A stretch of 64,000 bases of DNA from Paracoccus albus (GTDB taxonomy: Bacteria > Pseudomonadota > Alphaproteobacteria > Rhodobacterales > Rhodobacteraceae), in the NCBI RefSeq assembly GCF_027913035.1, contig NZ_CP115775.1, positions 62,001-126,000 on the forward strand, read 5' to 3'. Made by a program: the position numbers and the translations under genes. Below are positions 19,035 through 28,282 of this stretch, piece after piece (position 1 is the first letter of the stretch; every line of letters starts with the position of its first letter). The notes under the pieces are model-generated. The model saw only the letters and a program-made list of their open reading frames with translations, was not told the origin of the DNA and ran no database searches.

Positions 19035-20233
19035 ATCAGTTCCTTTACGGCAATGGCCGGGTCGGCGACCAGCTTCGGATCAGGGGTGCGGCCACTCTCG
19101 ATCAGCCGTTTGCCGACCATATAGGCGCGTGCATCATTCAATGCGTCGACGGCGATGAGCGCGTCGTTTGCATAGTACCAGACGGAACCCGAATGGCTGC
19201 TGTCGCCAGGCCGGAATACGATCTGGTCATAGCCCGCGCTAAGTCCGGCAATCTGCAACTTGGCATCATATTGATCCGACCAGAACCAGGGCTTTGGCGC
19301 ATATGCCTTCTGCGCGCCCAGCATATTCTCCGCCACCAGTTCCGCCATATCTATTGCGTTACCGACGCTTTCCAGCCGGATACGCTGCCCATGCCAGGGG
19401 AAAGACGCGCAATCCCCCGCAGCCCAGATAGCGGGATCCGACGTTTGCCCCTGTTCATCGCAGGCGATCCCATTTTCGATCTGTAGCCCGGCCTCAGCGG
19501 CGAGCGACGTTTCCGGTGCGATGCCGATGCCAAGAACCACAAGATCGGCGGGAAGGCTGCGCCCGTCGCTCAGCGCAACGGTTTCAACATGTCCCTGCCC
19601 ACGCAATGCCTGAAGACCGGTGCCTTCAAGGATGGTGACACCGTTCGCATGGTGCACGTCGCGTATCATTGACGCGGTTTCAGCCGCCGCGACCCGCCCG
19701 AGGATGCGCGGCGCGGCCTCCACCACAGTGACATTCAGGCCCAGTTTCCGCGCAACCGCTGCGGCTTCCAGCCCGATATATCCACCCCCGATCACGACGA
19801 GATTGCGACCGGACCGAAGCTCACCCTTCAGCGCTTCAATATCCGCAATGCTCCGCACGCAATGAACGCCACCCAGATCCCCGCCGAGCGCATCAGGCAG
19901 CCTGCGCGGCGTCGCGCCCAGCGTCAGAGCCAGTCGGTCATAGGTGACCGGACCCTGCGTGGTTTCGATACGTTTCGCGTCCCGGTCAATGCGCAGCGCC
20001 TTGCATCCTGTCAGCAGGCGGATGTTCTGCTCCTCCCACCAGGCATCTGCCCGAAGCGTCAGTCGTTCAATCGGCATTTCACCAAGCAGATAGGCTTTGG
20101 AAAGCGGCGGGCGCTGATATGGCGGCGCGCTCTCGTCCCCGATCACCGTAATCGAGGCCTCCGCGCTCAACGCCCTCAGCTTTGCCGACAGCGACGCCGC
20201 AGCCTGTCCTGCACCCAATATAACGAAATCCAT
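19031..20233 (-). CDS. FAD-dependent ferredoxin reductase-type oxidoreductase
   Basis: A 400-residue flavoprotein with an FAD site (ILGAGQAAASLSAKL) at the N-terminus and an NAD(P)H site (VVIGGGYIGLEAAAVARKLG) near residue 150. The C-terminal reductase domain (WFWSDQYDAKLQIAGL) places it with putidaredoxin/rhodocoxin reductases. Its redox partner is unknown; no ferredoxin or P450 gene lies nearby. It is co-transcribed with rsmD. Confidence 0.87.
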   Translation of the reverse strand: MDFVILGAGQAAASLSAKLRALSAEASITVIGDESAPPYQRPPLSKAYLLGEMPIERLTLRADAWWEEQNIRLLTGCKALRIDRDAKRIETTQGPVTYDRLALTLGATPRRLPDALGGDLGGVHCVRSIADIEALKGELRSGRNLVVIGGGYIGLEAAAVARKLGLNVTVVEAAPRILGRVAAAETASMIRDVHHANGVTILEGTGLQALRGQGHVETVALSDGRSLPADLVVLGIGIAPETSLAAEAGLQIENGIACDEQGQTSDPAIWAAGDCASFPWHGQRIRLESVGNAIDMAELVAENMLGAQKAYAPKPWFWSDQYDAKLQIAGLSAGYDQIVFRPGDSSHSGSVWYYANDALIAVDALNDARAYMVGKRLIESGRTPDPKLVADPAIAVKELM

Positions 20234-20298
20234 CGACGCCCCCTTTCAGCGACGTCATGACGCGCGCCCGCCGCCGACGCAACCCCACCTGTCGCTGC

Positions 20299-20328
20299 TT
20301 GACATTGCGGAATGGCGATCCCTAATAC
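20299..20328 (+). promoter_or_regulatory. Promoter of tRNA-Ala
   Basis: A consensus TTGACA (20299-20304) and TAATAC (20323-20328) are separated by 18 bases, and the tRNA begins 11 bases after the -10 box. This is a near-ideal sigma-70 type promoter. Confidence 0.8.
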
Positions 20329-20338
20329 CAATTCTGAT

Positions 20339-20414
20339 GGGGCCGTAGCTCAGTTGGTAGAGCGCGTCGTTCGCAATGACGAGGCCAGGGGTTCGATTCC
20401 CCTCGGCTCCACCA
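20339..20414 (+). tRNA. tRNA-Ala (anticodon CGC)
   Basis: A 76-base cloverleaf. The acceptor stem is GGGGCCG/CGGCTCC, the D arm is GCTC-AGTTGGTA-GAGC, the anticodon stem is CGTCG/TGACG around TTCGCAA (anticodon CGC), and the T arm is AGGGG-TTCGATT-CCCCT. ACCA is encoded at the 3' end. It reads GCG codons. Confidence 0.97.
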
Positions 20415-20575
20415 ATCAGTATATTGGTCGGCACGTTGCTCCTACTTCCTGATTGTGGAGGCATGGGAAACCACGTTGAGCGAAGGAGATGTTCGGGGCG
20501 CAGATGCCAGGCGGACGTTAACGAATTCGCGCATTTGATGACCGCCCGGAGCAGCGCCTGTTTCTGCGGTGGACG

Positions 20576-21175
20576 CTAGAGGTGGGAACCTATCAGGGCT
20601 CTGACATGTGCGAATGCACGACGCGCGCTTTCGATGGTGCGGCGATCCTCATCGGGCGTCTGCTCTACGGCATTGAGCGAAGCTGTAAAGGCACGCCAAT
20701 GTGCTGCGCGCCCGATAGCAGGTGGAGCAAGATGCGTGGCTCCGGCGTCATCTGTCAGGCCATGTGCCCACACCAGCTTTGCCAGGAAGGCCGCACCAAG
20801 GTTGGACCCCTCGCTGACATAAAGCCAGCCAAGTGCCTCGGGGATGCCAATGTCGTATAGATCCGCTCCGCTTCGGCCGATGGGTGGATCAATCCCCAGA
20901 TACGCTGCGTCACTTTGAACAGCGGCAAGGCGACTTCGCTGAGAGAGGTCGGGAAAAATCTTCTGCAGATCCTCGCGACGATACAGCGGTTCGACGTCGA
21001 GGATCAGTTGGTGCTGGAAGTGGACAAAACGATGGTAGTTCTGCGGACTGTCGAGGGCGCCGCTTTTCATGATTGCTTCATCCACGCCCTCATGGGCTGT
21101 GCGCGTCGATATGCGTAGCGTAGCGGCACGATCTGCAATGTTTTCGGGCGGCTTTAGGTAGACTATCTGGGTCAT
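20576..21175 (-). CDS. Biliverdin-producing heme oxygenase
   Basis: A 199-residue all-helical protein of the bacterial heme oxygenase family, which opens heme to biliverdin, CO and iron. The probable proximal heme ligand is the His in STRTAHEGVDEAIM (about residue 28). The distal-helix pattern LGWLYVSEGSNLGAAFL matches BphO/PigA-type enzymes. It is the last gene after fecI, fecR and the receptor gene, all on the minus strand. The locus therefore pairs heme uptake with heme breakdown, and iron release is the likely purpose. No bacteriophytochrome gene is present to suggest a chromophore role. Confidence 0.85.
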   Translation of the reverse strand: MTQIVYLKPPENIADRAATLRISTRTAHEGVDEAIMKSGALDSPQNYHRFVHFQHQLILDVEPLYRREDLQKIFPDLSQRSRLAAVQSDAAYLGIDPPIGRSGADLYDIGIPEALGWLYVSEGSNLGAAFLAKLVWAHGLTDDAGATHLAPPAIGRAAHWRAFTASLNAVEQTPDEDRRTIESARRAFAHVRALIGSHL

Positions 21176-21215
21176 CGCGATGGCCTGATTGAAGAGAGTT
21201 ATTCGCAGGTGAAAG

Positions 21216-21248
21216 CTCGGGCGGCAGGCCAGTTGGCTGCCGCCCGAG
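21216..21248 (-). terminator. Hairpin between receptor and heme oxygenase genes
   Basis: A 12-bp perfect stem (CTCGGGCGGCAG / CTGCCGCCCGAG) with a 9-base loop sits between the receptor stop and the heme oxygenase start. Only a short CTTTC follows on the minus strand, so it may attenuate rather than fully stop transcription, or mark an mRNA processing point. Confidence 0.6.
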
Positions 21249-21254
21249 TTAGTT

Positions 21255-23954
21255 TCAGAACTTCATCGTCAGACCGGCGCGGAATGTCCGGCCAGGCGCA
21301 GGCATGTAGCTTTGCGCCAGCGGGTCGAGATAGTAGCGGTCGGTAATGTTGGAAACCGAGGCGTTGAATACCGCGTTGTCGCGGATTTCATAGCTCATGA
21401 AGGCGTCGAAGATCGATACGGCCTTGTATTCCAACTGATCCGAGGTGCGACCTTTGTGCCAAGGTTGATCCAGCTTCTCAGTCGGCCCGGAACTATAGCT
21501 CATCCGACCACCAAGGGTCAGCCGCTCATCCAGCAGACGGGTGCCGAGCGTCAGATTCACTGCCGTTTTCGGCGGGTTCTGGGTGTTGGCGTAGGAACCC
21601 ATGAAGCTGCCGGCGGTGCACTCCGGGGTATCCTCGGTCCTGCGCCAAGGTCTTGCCGTGGCACGAAGATGCTGCGCATATTCGGCGTCGCAGGTTTCGA
21701 TATCCAGATAATGCGTAACCGATACATCTGCGAAGAAGCGACCATTATCGAGTTTCGACTGCAATTCCAGCCCTCGGGTCGAGAAGCTGTCGGCATTCGT
21801 CATCAACATTCTGCCGAAGTTGTACCCGTCGTAGTAGCGGGTGATATAGTCTTCGACCTCGGTATCGAAGTATGCCAGCTTGAAGGCGCCGCTGACGCCC
21901 TTGCCGAACAGGTCATCATGACTGGTGCTGGCGCCCAACTCGAACGACTTGGCGCGTTCCGCTTTCAGCCCCTTGGTTGGCATGTTTTGCAAGGTGCCCA
22001 TCGTTGTGTCGAACAGGGCCGGTGTTCGGATCGCCTCTTTGTAGGTCGCATAAACAAAGGTCTCAGGCCCGAAATTGTATTTGACGCCAATCGACGGGGC
22101 CAGGCCGCCACTGCGATTGCTCATCTTCTCGCCGGACCAGGTTACGTAGCCGAAACGTTCAAACGCTGTCTCGTTACGATCCTGCGTGCGACCCTTCGTG
22201 TATTGCAGCCCACCCCAGACGGACAGCCGGTCATTCGGGCGATATTCCAGCTTGCCGCCGACATTCGCCTCCCACCGATAGGCGTCGCGCATGATGTCCA
22301 GCTTCGAGCGGTCATCATCGGTGATGACGACCCAATCCTGGGGTTCCAGGTTCTCGTGCTGGAACCCTGCGCCGAGGTCCAGCGTAAACTCGCCAATAGA
22401 GGTGACGAATTCGGAACGGTTTGTGATATCCAGACCGATGCGCGTATTCTGGAAAGGTGCCCAGTCGTATTGACCATCGAAGTCCAGCGACGCAGGCCCC
22501 TTGACAAGGCTGATCTGCTCGCTTTTGGTGTCCGTCACCCAGAGCTTGGCCGAAAGATCGATCAGGTCGTTTCCAGCCGGATCATAGTCATAGCGCAGCG
22601 TGGCGGAGTTCATCTCGACCGAGCTGAGCGGATATTGCATGACCCCAGCCTTGCCCAAACGGAATATCGTCGAGGGCATGACATCGCCATAATTTCCGTC
22701 GAAATAGCGATAGCTCAGTTCGATATTGTGATCGGGCGCCGGCTGATAGCTGCCCTTCAGAAGAACGGATTGCGTCTCTGACGAGCTGTTAAGCACTTCT
22801 TCGCCGTCATTGAAAACCATCGCGACAGAGTTTTCCTCATAGGGGTCGCCCTTATAGTCGGTTGTGAAGATGCGATACTTGTCGCGTCCTTTGGTTCCGG
22901 TGATATAGTTGCCCTGTGCACGGCGGGCATATGCGCCGACCAGATCCCAGTTGTCGCCAGCAAATGCCAAGGCAATGCTGCCGGATTTGCTATCGGAATT
23001 GAAAATATTTCCGCGATCAGTACTTGGTACCGCCCGCAACACAGTGTCACTCTTAATCCGACGATCACCCCGATACGGGGGGGCGACACCGTTGTTCTGT
23101 AACTCGCCCCGCAGGCGCACACCCCAATTCTTGCCGGGCAGAAGGATATCATCGGCGCGCAATGTGGTCATATTGACGCTGCCGCCAATCGCCCCGGCAG
23201 TGCCCGGATCATTCGCCGCACCCTTGGTGATAGCGACTTCGCTGATCATATCGGGGTCAACATATGTGCGATTTTGCGTGCCGGCGTAGCCGCGGGACAC
23301 GTTCAGCGACTGCTGTGAACCATCGACTGTAACGGCCACGCGGCTTTGCCCCTGGATTCCGCGGATATTGACATCCAGGCCGCCACCATTTCGTCCGTCA
23401 CCGACCTGCACGCCAGGCTGCCCGCGCAGCACATCTGCCGCAGAGCTTCGACCCACGCGCTCAAGCTGCTCTTCCGAGATATGGAGGGTTGAACGCGGCG
23501 CGGAATAGACCGCCGCTGCGCCCTCGGACTGTGCGCTGAGAACAATTGTGTCCAGCAGGATCGAGTCGTCGGAAACCGGCGAAAACGTTGCCTGAGACGG
23601 CAGCCGGTAAACCGTTACGATGCTGTCGACGATTGAATACGCAAGCCCGGTCCCTGCCAGTATCTGCTGAATGGCCGCCTCGACGCTCATTGCTCCGTTC
23701 GTGCCGCCCGTTGTCTTGTTCGCGACGATGCCGGGAATATAGCTTATCTGCAGCCCCGTCTGCTGTCCAAGCCGGGCAAGCGCTGCGGAAAGCGGTCCCG
23801 CCGGAATGTCGATGGTCACTGACTGGTTCGCCTGAGCATGCGCCGGGCTGGCGGTCACGATTGCGCCGGTCAGGCAGGTCGTGGCCATCATCGAGGCGAT
23901 TGCGGTTTTCCGTCCCAACATGGAGAAAATACGTATTTGTCCGGTCACGCTCAT
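21255..23954 (-). CDS. TonB-dependent heme/hemoglobin receptor with STN signalling domain (HasR-like)
   Basis: An 899-residue outer-membrane receptor. After a signal peptide (to about residue 41) comes a secretin/TonB short N-terminal (STN) domain (about 60-115), which contacts FecR in the periplasm. Then follow the plug (RSSAADVLRGQPGVQVGDGR, VNIRGIQGQSRVAVTVDG, NRTYVDPDMISEVAITKGA) and a 22-strand barrel ending in an aromatic residue (RAGLTMKF). The plug pattern with RGYAGTQNRTYVDP matches HasR/hemoglobin receptors. The adjacent FecI, FecR and heme oxygenase genes support heme as substrate. Confidence 0.9.
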   Translation of the reverse strand: MSVTGQIRIFSMLGRKTAIASMMATTCLTGAIVTASPAHAQANQSVTIDIPAGPLSAALARLGQQTGLQISYIPGIVANKTTGGTNGAMSVEAAIQQILAGTGLAYSIVDSIVTVYRLPSQATFSPVSDDSILLDTIVLSAQSEGAAAVYSAPRSTLHISEEQLERVGRSSAADVLRGQPGVQVGDGRNGGGLDVNIRGIQGQSRVAVTVDGSQQSLNVSRGYAGTQNRTYVDPDMISEVAITKGAANDPGTAGAIGGSVNMTTLRADDILLPGKNWGVRLRGELQNNGVAPPYRGDRRIKSDTVLRAVPSTDRGNIFNSDSKSGSIALAFAGDNWDLVGAYARRAQGNYITGTKGRDKYRIFTTDYKGDPYEENSVAMVFNDGEEVLNSSSETQSVLLKGSYQPAPDHNIELSYRYFDGNYGDVMPSTIFRLGKAGVMQYPLSSVEMNSATLRYDYDPAGNDLIDLSAKLWVTDTKSEQISLVKGPASLDFDGQYDWAPFQNTRIGLDITNRSEFVTSIGEFTLDLGAGFQHENLEPQDWVVITDDDRSKLDIMRDAYRWEANVGGKLEYRPNDRLSVWGGLQYTKGRTQDRNETAFERFGYVTWSGEKMSNRSGGLAPSIGVKYNFGPETFVYATYKEAIRTPALFDTTMGTLQNMPTKGLKAERAKSFELGASTSHDDLFGKGVSGAFKLAYFDTEVEDYITRYYDGYNFGRMLMTNADSFSTRGLELQSKLDNGRFFADVSVTHYLDIETCDAEYAQHLRATARPWRRTEDTPECTAGSFMGSYANTQNPPKTAVNLTLGTRLLDERLTLGGRMSYSSGPTEKLDQPWHKGRTSDQLEYKAVSIFDAFMSYEIRDNAVFNASVSNITDRYYLDPLAQSYMPAPGRTFRAGLTMKF

Positions 23955-24087
23955 AGCGTCCTCGGCTCCTTCCTTCGTCTGTTTTCTGGTCTGGCTACAG
24001 CTGGGTTGCCGATGGCTACACGTTGTAAGACGAAGTCGGGGGCCGGATTTTCTGCCACCGTTCAGACTTTTTTTACTTTTTTTGTGT

Positions 24088-25059
24088 TCAGATATCCGAA
24101 ATGACCAGCATCAGCGGTGAAATGCGCCGAACATTGCTGCCAAAAGGTGCGACTACTGCCCGTAGGGCCGCTTCGGGCTGGCTAAGATTATACACTCCGC
24201 TGACCCGCCGGTTGCGCAGCGAAGGATCAGCGATCACCACGCGGGCATCGTGCCAGCGTGCGATTCGTGCGACCACGGTCGCAACGGTTTCATTCTCGAC
24301 CTGGACCATCCCGTTGCGCCATGATGCAATTGTGCTGGCTTCACGTTTCCCGCGAATGGTCGGGGTCTCGCCTTCCGTGAACGCTATCCAGTCGCCGGCA
24401 ATCAACCGTTCGGGAACCGGCATGTCGTTTGACATGGTCTCAACAATGCCACGCTCTACCGAAACGGAAACGCTATCCGCGTCTATGCTTAGATCGAACG
24501 AGGTGCCAAGCACCTGAACAGAGACCGCGCCGGCCATTACCGTGAACGGCTTTGCGGGATCGGGCGCGACATCGAAATAGGCCATACCTTTCAGCAGGTC
24601 GACCTGTCGGGTGGAATCGTCGATCCGCACACGGATTGCGCTGTCCGGGCCAAGGGCAACGGCACTGCCATCTGAAAGTTGCAGATTTCGTATCTCGCCC
24701 TTCGTGGTCAGGTGGTCGGCCGTTGCGCGCAGCATGAGCGGCGGCAAGAAAAGGGTTCCGCAGGCCGCCGCAAGCGTCGCCGCTGTACCGCCCAGAAACA
24801 GAGATCGACGCGACAGGCGACGCTTTGCAACTGTCGGAGGCTGCCGCGCGCGCACGATCTGGCGCGACATGAAGTCGATGCCTGCAGCGCGGGTCCAGAC
24901 CTGTTGATACATCGTTCCTCGCCCGCGCCAGCTATCCGCACAGATGTGAAGCGCCGGATTTCCCGGATCATCGCGAAGACGCGTCAGAAGCTCGAACGCC
25001 TCCCGATACATCTGATCCACCTGCGCTTTATCGCTGGTCACGAAACTTTTCCCCGACAT
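24088..25059 (-). CDS. fecR: FecR family anti-sigma/signal transducer
   Basis: A 323-residue inner-membrane protein. An N-terminal cytoplasmic segment of about 85 residues would hold the sigma factor. A single hydrophobic span follows (about 87-112), preceded by a twin-arginine-like RRSLFLGG. The periplasmic FecR domain (LSDGSAVALGPDSAIRVRI, GTSFDLSIDADSVSVSVERG) ends with a DUF4974-like region that contacts the receptor STN domain. It lies between fecI and the receptor gene. Confidence 0.9.
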   Translation of the reverse strand: MSGKSFVTSDKAQVDQMYREAFELLTRLRDDPGNPALHICADSWRGRGTMYQQVWTRAAGIDFMSRQIVRARQPPTVAKRRLSRRSLFLGGTAATLAAACGTLFLPPLMLRATADHLTTKGEIRNLQLSDGSAVALGPDSAIRVRIDDSTRQVDLLKGMAYFDVAPDPAKPFTVMAGAVSVQVLGTSFDLSIDADSVSVSVERGIVETMSNDMPVPERLIAGDWIAFTEGETPTIRGKREASTIASWRNGMVQVENETVATVVARIARWHDARVVIADPSLRNRRVSGVYNLSQPEAALRAVVAPFGSNVRRISPLMLVISDI

Positions 25060-25110
25060 CCAACCCGGAAATCTGATGCCAACTGTAGGCCACGGACTTC
25101 CGATCCCCCC

Positions 25111-25668
25111 TCATTTCTCCGCCTCGTCAGATGACATGAAAGAATCCTCATCGTCCAGAGCCTCGCGCAACGCCTCATAAGCACGCTGGACCAATGTCCA
25201 TGTGCGCGATACGGAAAGGCCGATCGCCTCTGCCGTCTGGCTCATGGTCATCCCTTCGAGCTGGTAAAGCTCAAACGCGCGCCGGGTCTTCATCGGCAAA
25301 TCCAGCAAAGCCTTCTCGACCGTTCTCAGCTTCTGATGGTAAAGCAGATCCGCATCCTGTCCCGGCTGCGGGTCGGCGATCGCTTCTACCACCTCATGCG
25401 GGGCCTCGACGATATGACCGTATTGCGCGCTGCGGCCGCTGTCGATGGAAAGATTTCTTGCAATTTGATGCAGGTAGGCGCCTGGATTTACCAGATCAGT
25501 TTTGACTTCGGCCTTTATCAGGCGAAGAAAGACATCCTGCGTAAGGTCGGCAGATTCCTCGACACCGTGCCCGCGCCGAATAAACGCGCGCCTGATTTCG
25601 CCGGCATAGCGTTGAAACAGGTTGTTGAGTTCCCAGTTCATCATATACCGAGGAAGCGTTATCTTCAC
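25111..25668 (-). CDS. fecI: ECF sigma factor, FecI-like
   Basis: A 185-residue extracytoplasmic-function sigma factor. Region 2 is seen in LFQRYAGEIRRAFIRRGHG and DLTQDVFLRLI. Region 4 has the helix-turn-helix in LEGMTMSQTAEAIGLSVSRTW. It is expected to direct transcription of the receptor operon when FecR reports heme at the receptor. The first eight residues may not be translated; Met codons at 25644 and 25641 are alternative starts. No clear Fur box was recognised upstream by eye. Confidence 0.9.
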   Translation of the reverse strand: MKITLPRYMMNWELNNLFQRYAGEIRRAFIRRGHGVEESADLTQDVFLRLIKAEVKTDLVNPGAYLHQIARNLSIDSGRSAQYGHIVEAPHEVVEAIADPQPGQDADLLYHQKLRTVEKALLDLPMKTRRAFELYQLEGMTMSQTAEAIGLSVSRTWTLVQRAYEALREALDDEDSFMSSDEAEK

Positions 25669-25762
25669 GGGTCGGCGGAACAGCCTCTGCCTTTCGCGAA
25701 ATTTTTCGTAGCCCCTAACGGAACGCTATCTTATTGTCGAGACACGTTTTTTCTTTCGCCAT

Positions 25763-26339
25763 TAACAGCCTGCTGAAATAATCGGCCCTCTACGGCGATG
25801 TGAGAACATGATTCACCCTTGGCACGTTAACGGCGGTGGTGATTTATGCGCGGAACGGGCGAGGTGATCTGGTCGCTGTTTAGCGATGTCGATTTGGAAG
25901 AGCGCATCGCGCCGCGGCACCCTCTGCGCAAGATCATACAGGTGGTCAATGATGCGATGGCCAGCCTCGATGCGGCGTTCGGGCAGTTATTCGAACCGAT
26001 GGCATTCCTGCCCTCACTCGGGGGCGAGACGCGTTCGAATACCACCATGCCTCGCCCACAGACCCGGACGCGCGGCTGCACAGGAAATCCCCCGGCACCG
26101 GGGCGATGCTGTGTTTCACCGGGCATTCGCTGATAGAAAACCGTTGCGGCCTGATTATACAGGGCGACGGTCAGGCCGGGCGAAAGGCGGCTCTGGACAT
26201 GATCCACCGTCAGTCCCCGGGATGAGGTCTACGTCCTGTCGGTCAGACACCGAATGCGCCAGCAGGCAGCGCGTTCGCGTGACGCAGCCGTGATGCAGGG
26301 ACAGCGTTCCGGATCAGGGACTATTTCAGCGGGCTGTTA
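25763..26339 (+). mobile_element. Collapsed IS1182/IS5-like element with both terminal inverted repeats
   Basis: The left end starts TAACAGCCTGCTGAAATAAT (25763) and the right end, read on the other strand, TAACAGCCCGCTGAAATAGT (26339 backwards). These are 18 of 20 identical and resemble IS1182-type ends. Between them lie only the N-terminal and a central piece of a transposase. The whole unit is 577 bp, about a third of a normal element. No clear target duplication was found. Confidence 0.85.
25846..26218 (+). pseudogene. Transposase remnant, IS1182/IS5-like
   Basis: The first frame (from 25846) encodes the family N-terminus (SLFSDVDLEERIAPRHPLRK, then VVNDAMASLDAAF) for about 50 residues. 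After an internal deletion the homology resumes in another frame near 26039 with SPTDPDARLHRKSPGTGAML and GHSLIENRCGLIIQG, ending at a premature stop. The catalytic DDE core is mostly gone, so it cannot move by itself. The ends could still be used by a related transposase elsewhere. Confidence 0.85.
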
Positions 26340-26364
26340 GATACAGCGCAGCGATTGACATGAC

Positions 26365-26390
26365 GAATGCGCCCGTTTCAGGGCGCATTC
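26365..26390 (-). terminator. Hairpin downstream of the RTX gene
   Basis: A perfect 10-bp inverted repeat GAATGCGCCC-N6-GGGCGCATTC lies 26 bases past the stop of the RTX gene. No T run follows on the minus strand. It falls just outside the right end of the decayed IS. Confidence 0.5.
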
Positions 26391-26416
26391 TGGCGGAAAA
26401 ATTACCAATCCGAAAT

Positions 26417-27301
26417 TCAGATAAGGATGTCGTTCTCGTGAAGATCCGAAATCGACATTCCGACAATGGTGATAGATGAGTCATCCGCGGTGTTTATCAC
26501 CACATTCCCTCCACCATGGGTAATGGTTCCATTGTCAATCAGGTCCGAGAGTTGGCCTTCCAAGCCCAAAGCCGAGATGTCGATGACATCACCTTCTTCA
26601 GGGCCAGCATCGAAACCATAAACTTCATCATGTCCATGACCCATGAGGAAGCCGAAGGTATCCTCTTCACTGCCATTCTGACTATACAGGAGATCATCCC
26701 CGGCGCCGCCCCAGAGCATGTTCATGCCATTGCCCGCATAAACCTCGTCATTGCCTTCGCCACCGTAGAGCACGTCGTCCCCATCGCCGCCATCAAGGAA
26801 GTCGTCTCCATGATAGCCGTAGACGAGGTCATCCCCACCCTGAGCATACAGGCTGTCATTTCCCGTGCCGCCACCCATGAGGTCGTTGTCCACTCCGCCT
26901 TCTAGCCAGTCCGACCCGGTGCCACCCCAGAGGGTATCGTTGCCCGCTTCTCCCAGTAGCGAATCGTCATCGGCACCGCCGCCAAGCAGATCGCTGCCCT
27001 CTTCGCCTTTGAGCATGTCAACGCCATCGCCACCCCAAAGGGTGTCGTTGCCCTCATCGCCTTCCAGATGATCGTTCCCGTCTCCGCCAGCCAAGGCGTC
27101 ATCTCCGGATCCGCCCCAGAGGCTGTCATTCCCGGTGTCGCCAAAACCAGCCCAAATCCTGTCATCGCCGGCATTGCCATAAAGCTCATCTGCACCGTTG
27201 TAGCCAAAGAGCGTGTCGTTTCCGGTCAATCCGTTTATGATATCAAAAAACTCTGTGCCGAATATTTCGTCAGCACCGGGGGTCCCATTCAGAATAGCCA
27301 T
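26417..27301 (-). CDS. RTX (hemolysin-type calcium-binding repeat) protein
   Basis: A 294-residue protein made almost entirely of nonapeptide GGxGxDxLx repeats (GNDTLFGYNGADELYGNAGDD onward, about residues 10-215). Such repeats bind calcium and fold as a parallel beta-roll after secretion. A C-terminal block (HDEVYGFDAGPEEGDVIDIS and following hydrophobic residues) resembles serralysin-type C-terminal domains recognised by type I secretion. There is no enzymatic domain and no export gene in the window. It lies between two IS remnants, which suggests acquisition or rearrangement. The function is unknown. Confidence 0.87.
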   Translation of the reverse strand: MAILNGTPGADEIFGTEFFDIINGLTGNDTLFGYNGADELYGNAGDDRIWAGFGDTGNDSLWGGSGDDALAGGDGNDHLEGDEGNDTLWGGDGVDMLKGEEGSDLLGGGADDDSLLGEAGNDTLWGGTGSDWLEGGVDNDLMGGGTGNDSLYAQGGDDLVYGYHGDDFLDGGDGDDVLYGGEGNDEVYAGNGMNMLWGGAGDDLLYSQNGSEEDTFGFLMGHGHDEVYGFDAGPEEGDVIDISALGLEGQLSDLIDNGTITHGGGNVVINTADDSSITIVGMSISDLHENDILI

Positions 27302-27708
27302 TTCTTAATACCTCATGTTGACCTTGATCGTTCCATTGAGGATAACACCGGATATCTGGGATTGTTCCCATGAGGCATTGCTCCACATCCATTGACTTCG
27401 CGTGTTTGTTATCATCCATACTCCGTAAGCAGACTTGAACGATGACAACTTTCTCTGGCTGAGCGATGAGCGAATAGATCGTCTTGGGCCACACTTCACC
27501 AGGACTCATTGCCACCCTGAATCTACGAGCGGCACTTCTGAGGAGAATAGTTTCTATCAATCGCAATGGCTTGCGGTAGCGAAACGCACCTACTGAATAG
27601 GTAATCCTCATCGTTATAAAGGGGCGCTTTCGCAGAATTCCATGCGTTCAGTTTCATGGCGGGCGCGACACCGCCGTTGCCTATGCTGAGGCTTTCGTTG
27701 TTGTGGTA
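27302..27708. other. Stretch without a confident gene
   Basis: About 400 bases between the RTX gene and the IS256 remnant. A minus-strand frame of 113 codons (27270-27611) overlaps the RTX start and shows no recognisable domain or clear ribosome site. This stretch presumably contains the RTX promoter, but no convincing -35/-10 pair was found by eye. Confidence 0.5.
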
Positions 27709-28090
27709 GCGTCAAGACTCTTTGGCAGATTTGTTCACGCGACGACGGCTCCTTTGGTTTGATCCGCGAATAGCGGGGTCATATTCATTTATTTCCGCGT
27801 CGACCATTGGGTGCCGGCAATGTGCATCAGCCTGGCTGCGGCCAGGTTGATGCAGGATTTTCCATCGGGGAAGGCGCCGACAACACGGGTGCGAGGCCGG
27901 ATTTCCTTCATGATCCGCTCCAGCGGGTTGTTGTTCCGCAGCTTGATCCAGTGGCTGTCTGCAGTTCGCGCCTGTCCGCGCAGCGGCAAAGCTTCTGGGG
28001 GACGGTTTGAGGCAAGAACGGGCGGAGCCCGTAAGTGTGATCGCCTTCGAACTTCCGGTTCCGCCAGGCGTCAATCTTGGCATAGATCGT

Positions 28091-28127
28091 TCGCCTGTTC
28101 TCTCGGACCAGTGGCGTTCACAGGCTC
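28091..28127 (-). repeat. 37-bp hairpin insertion, copy B
   Basis: It lies inside the IS256 transposase remnant and starts TCGCCTGT and ends ACAGGCTC on the plus strand. Its arms pair GCCTGT with ACAGGC. The centre TCGGACCAGTGGC is the same as in copy A except for one base. Removing 37 bases, with one nearby single-base loss, puts the flanking transposase codons back in frame. Confidence 0.7.
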
Positions 28128-28282
28128 ACTGTTCAGGTTGCTCACCGTGCCGGGCTAACCCGCGTGCCCCGCAAAGCCTCGGTGATATCCTCGACCCGAC
28201 GCACCGACACGCCAGCCAGATACATCGCGTTCAGCGCCTCCTCGATCGAGCTTTCGCGGCGCTGATACCGCTCGATGATCAT

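Noticed and set aside
25669..25762. Fur box ahead of fecI
   Set aside because: The region is AT-rich in places but no convincing 19-base Fur-type palindrome could be aligned.
27270..27611. Minus-strand 113-codon frame upstream of the RTX gene
   Set aside because: It overlaps the RTX start, has no clear ribosome site or motif, and is probably leader DNA.
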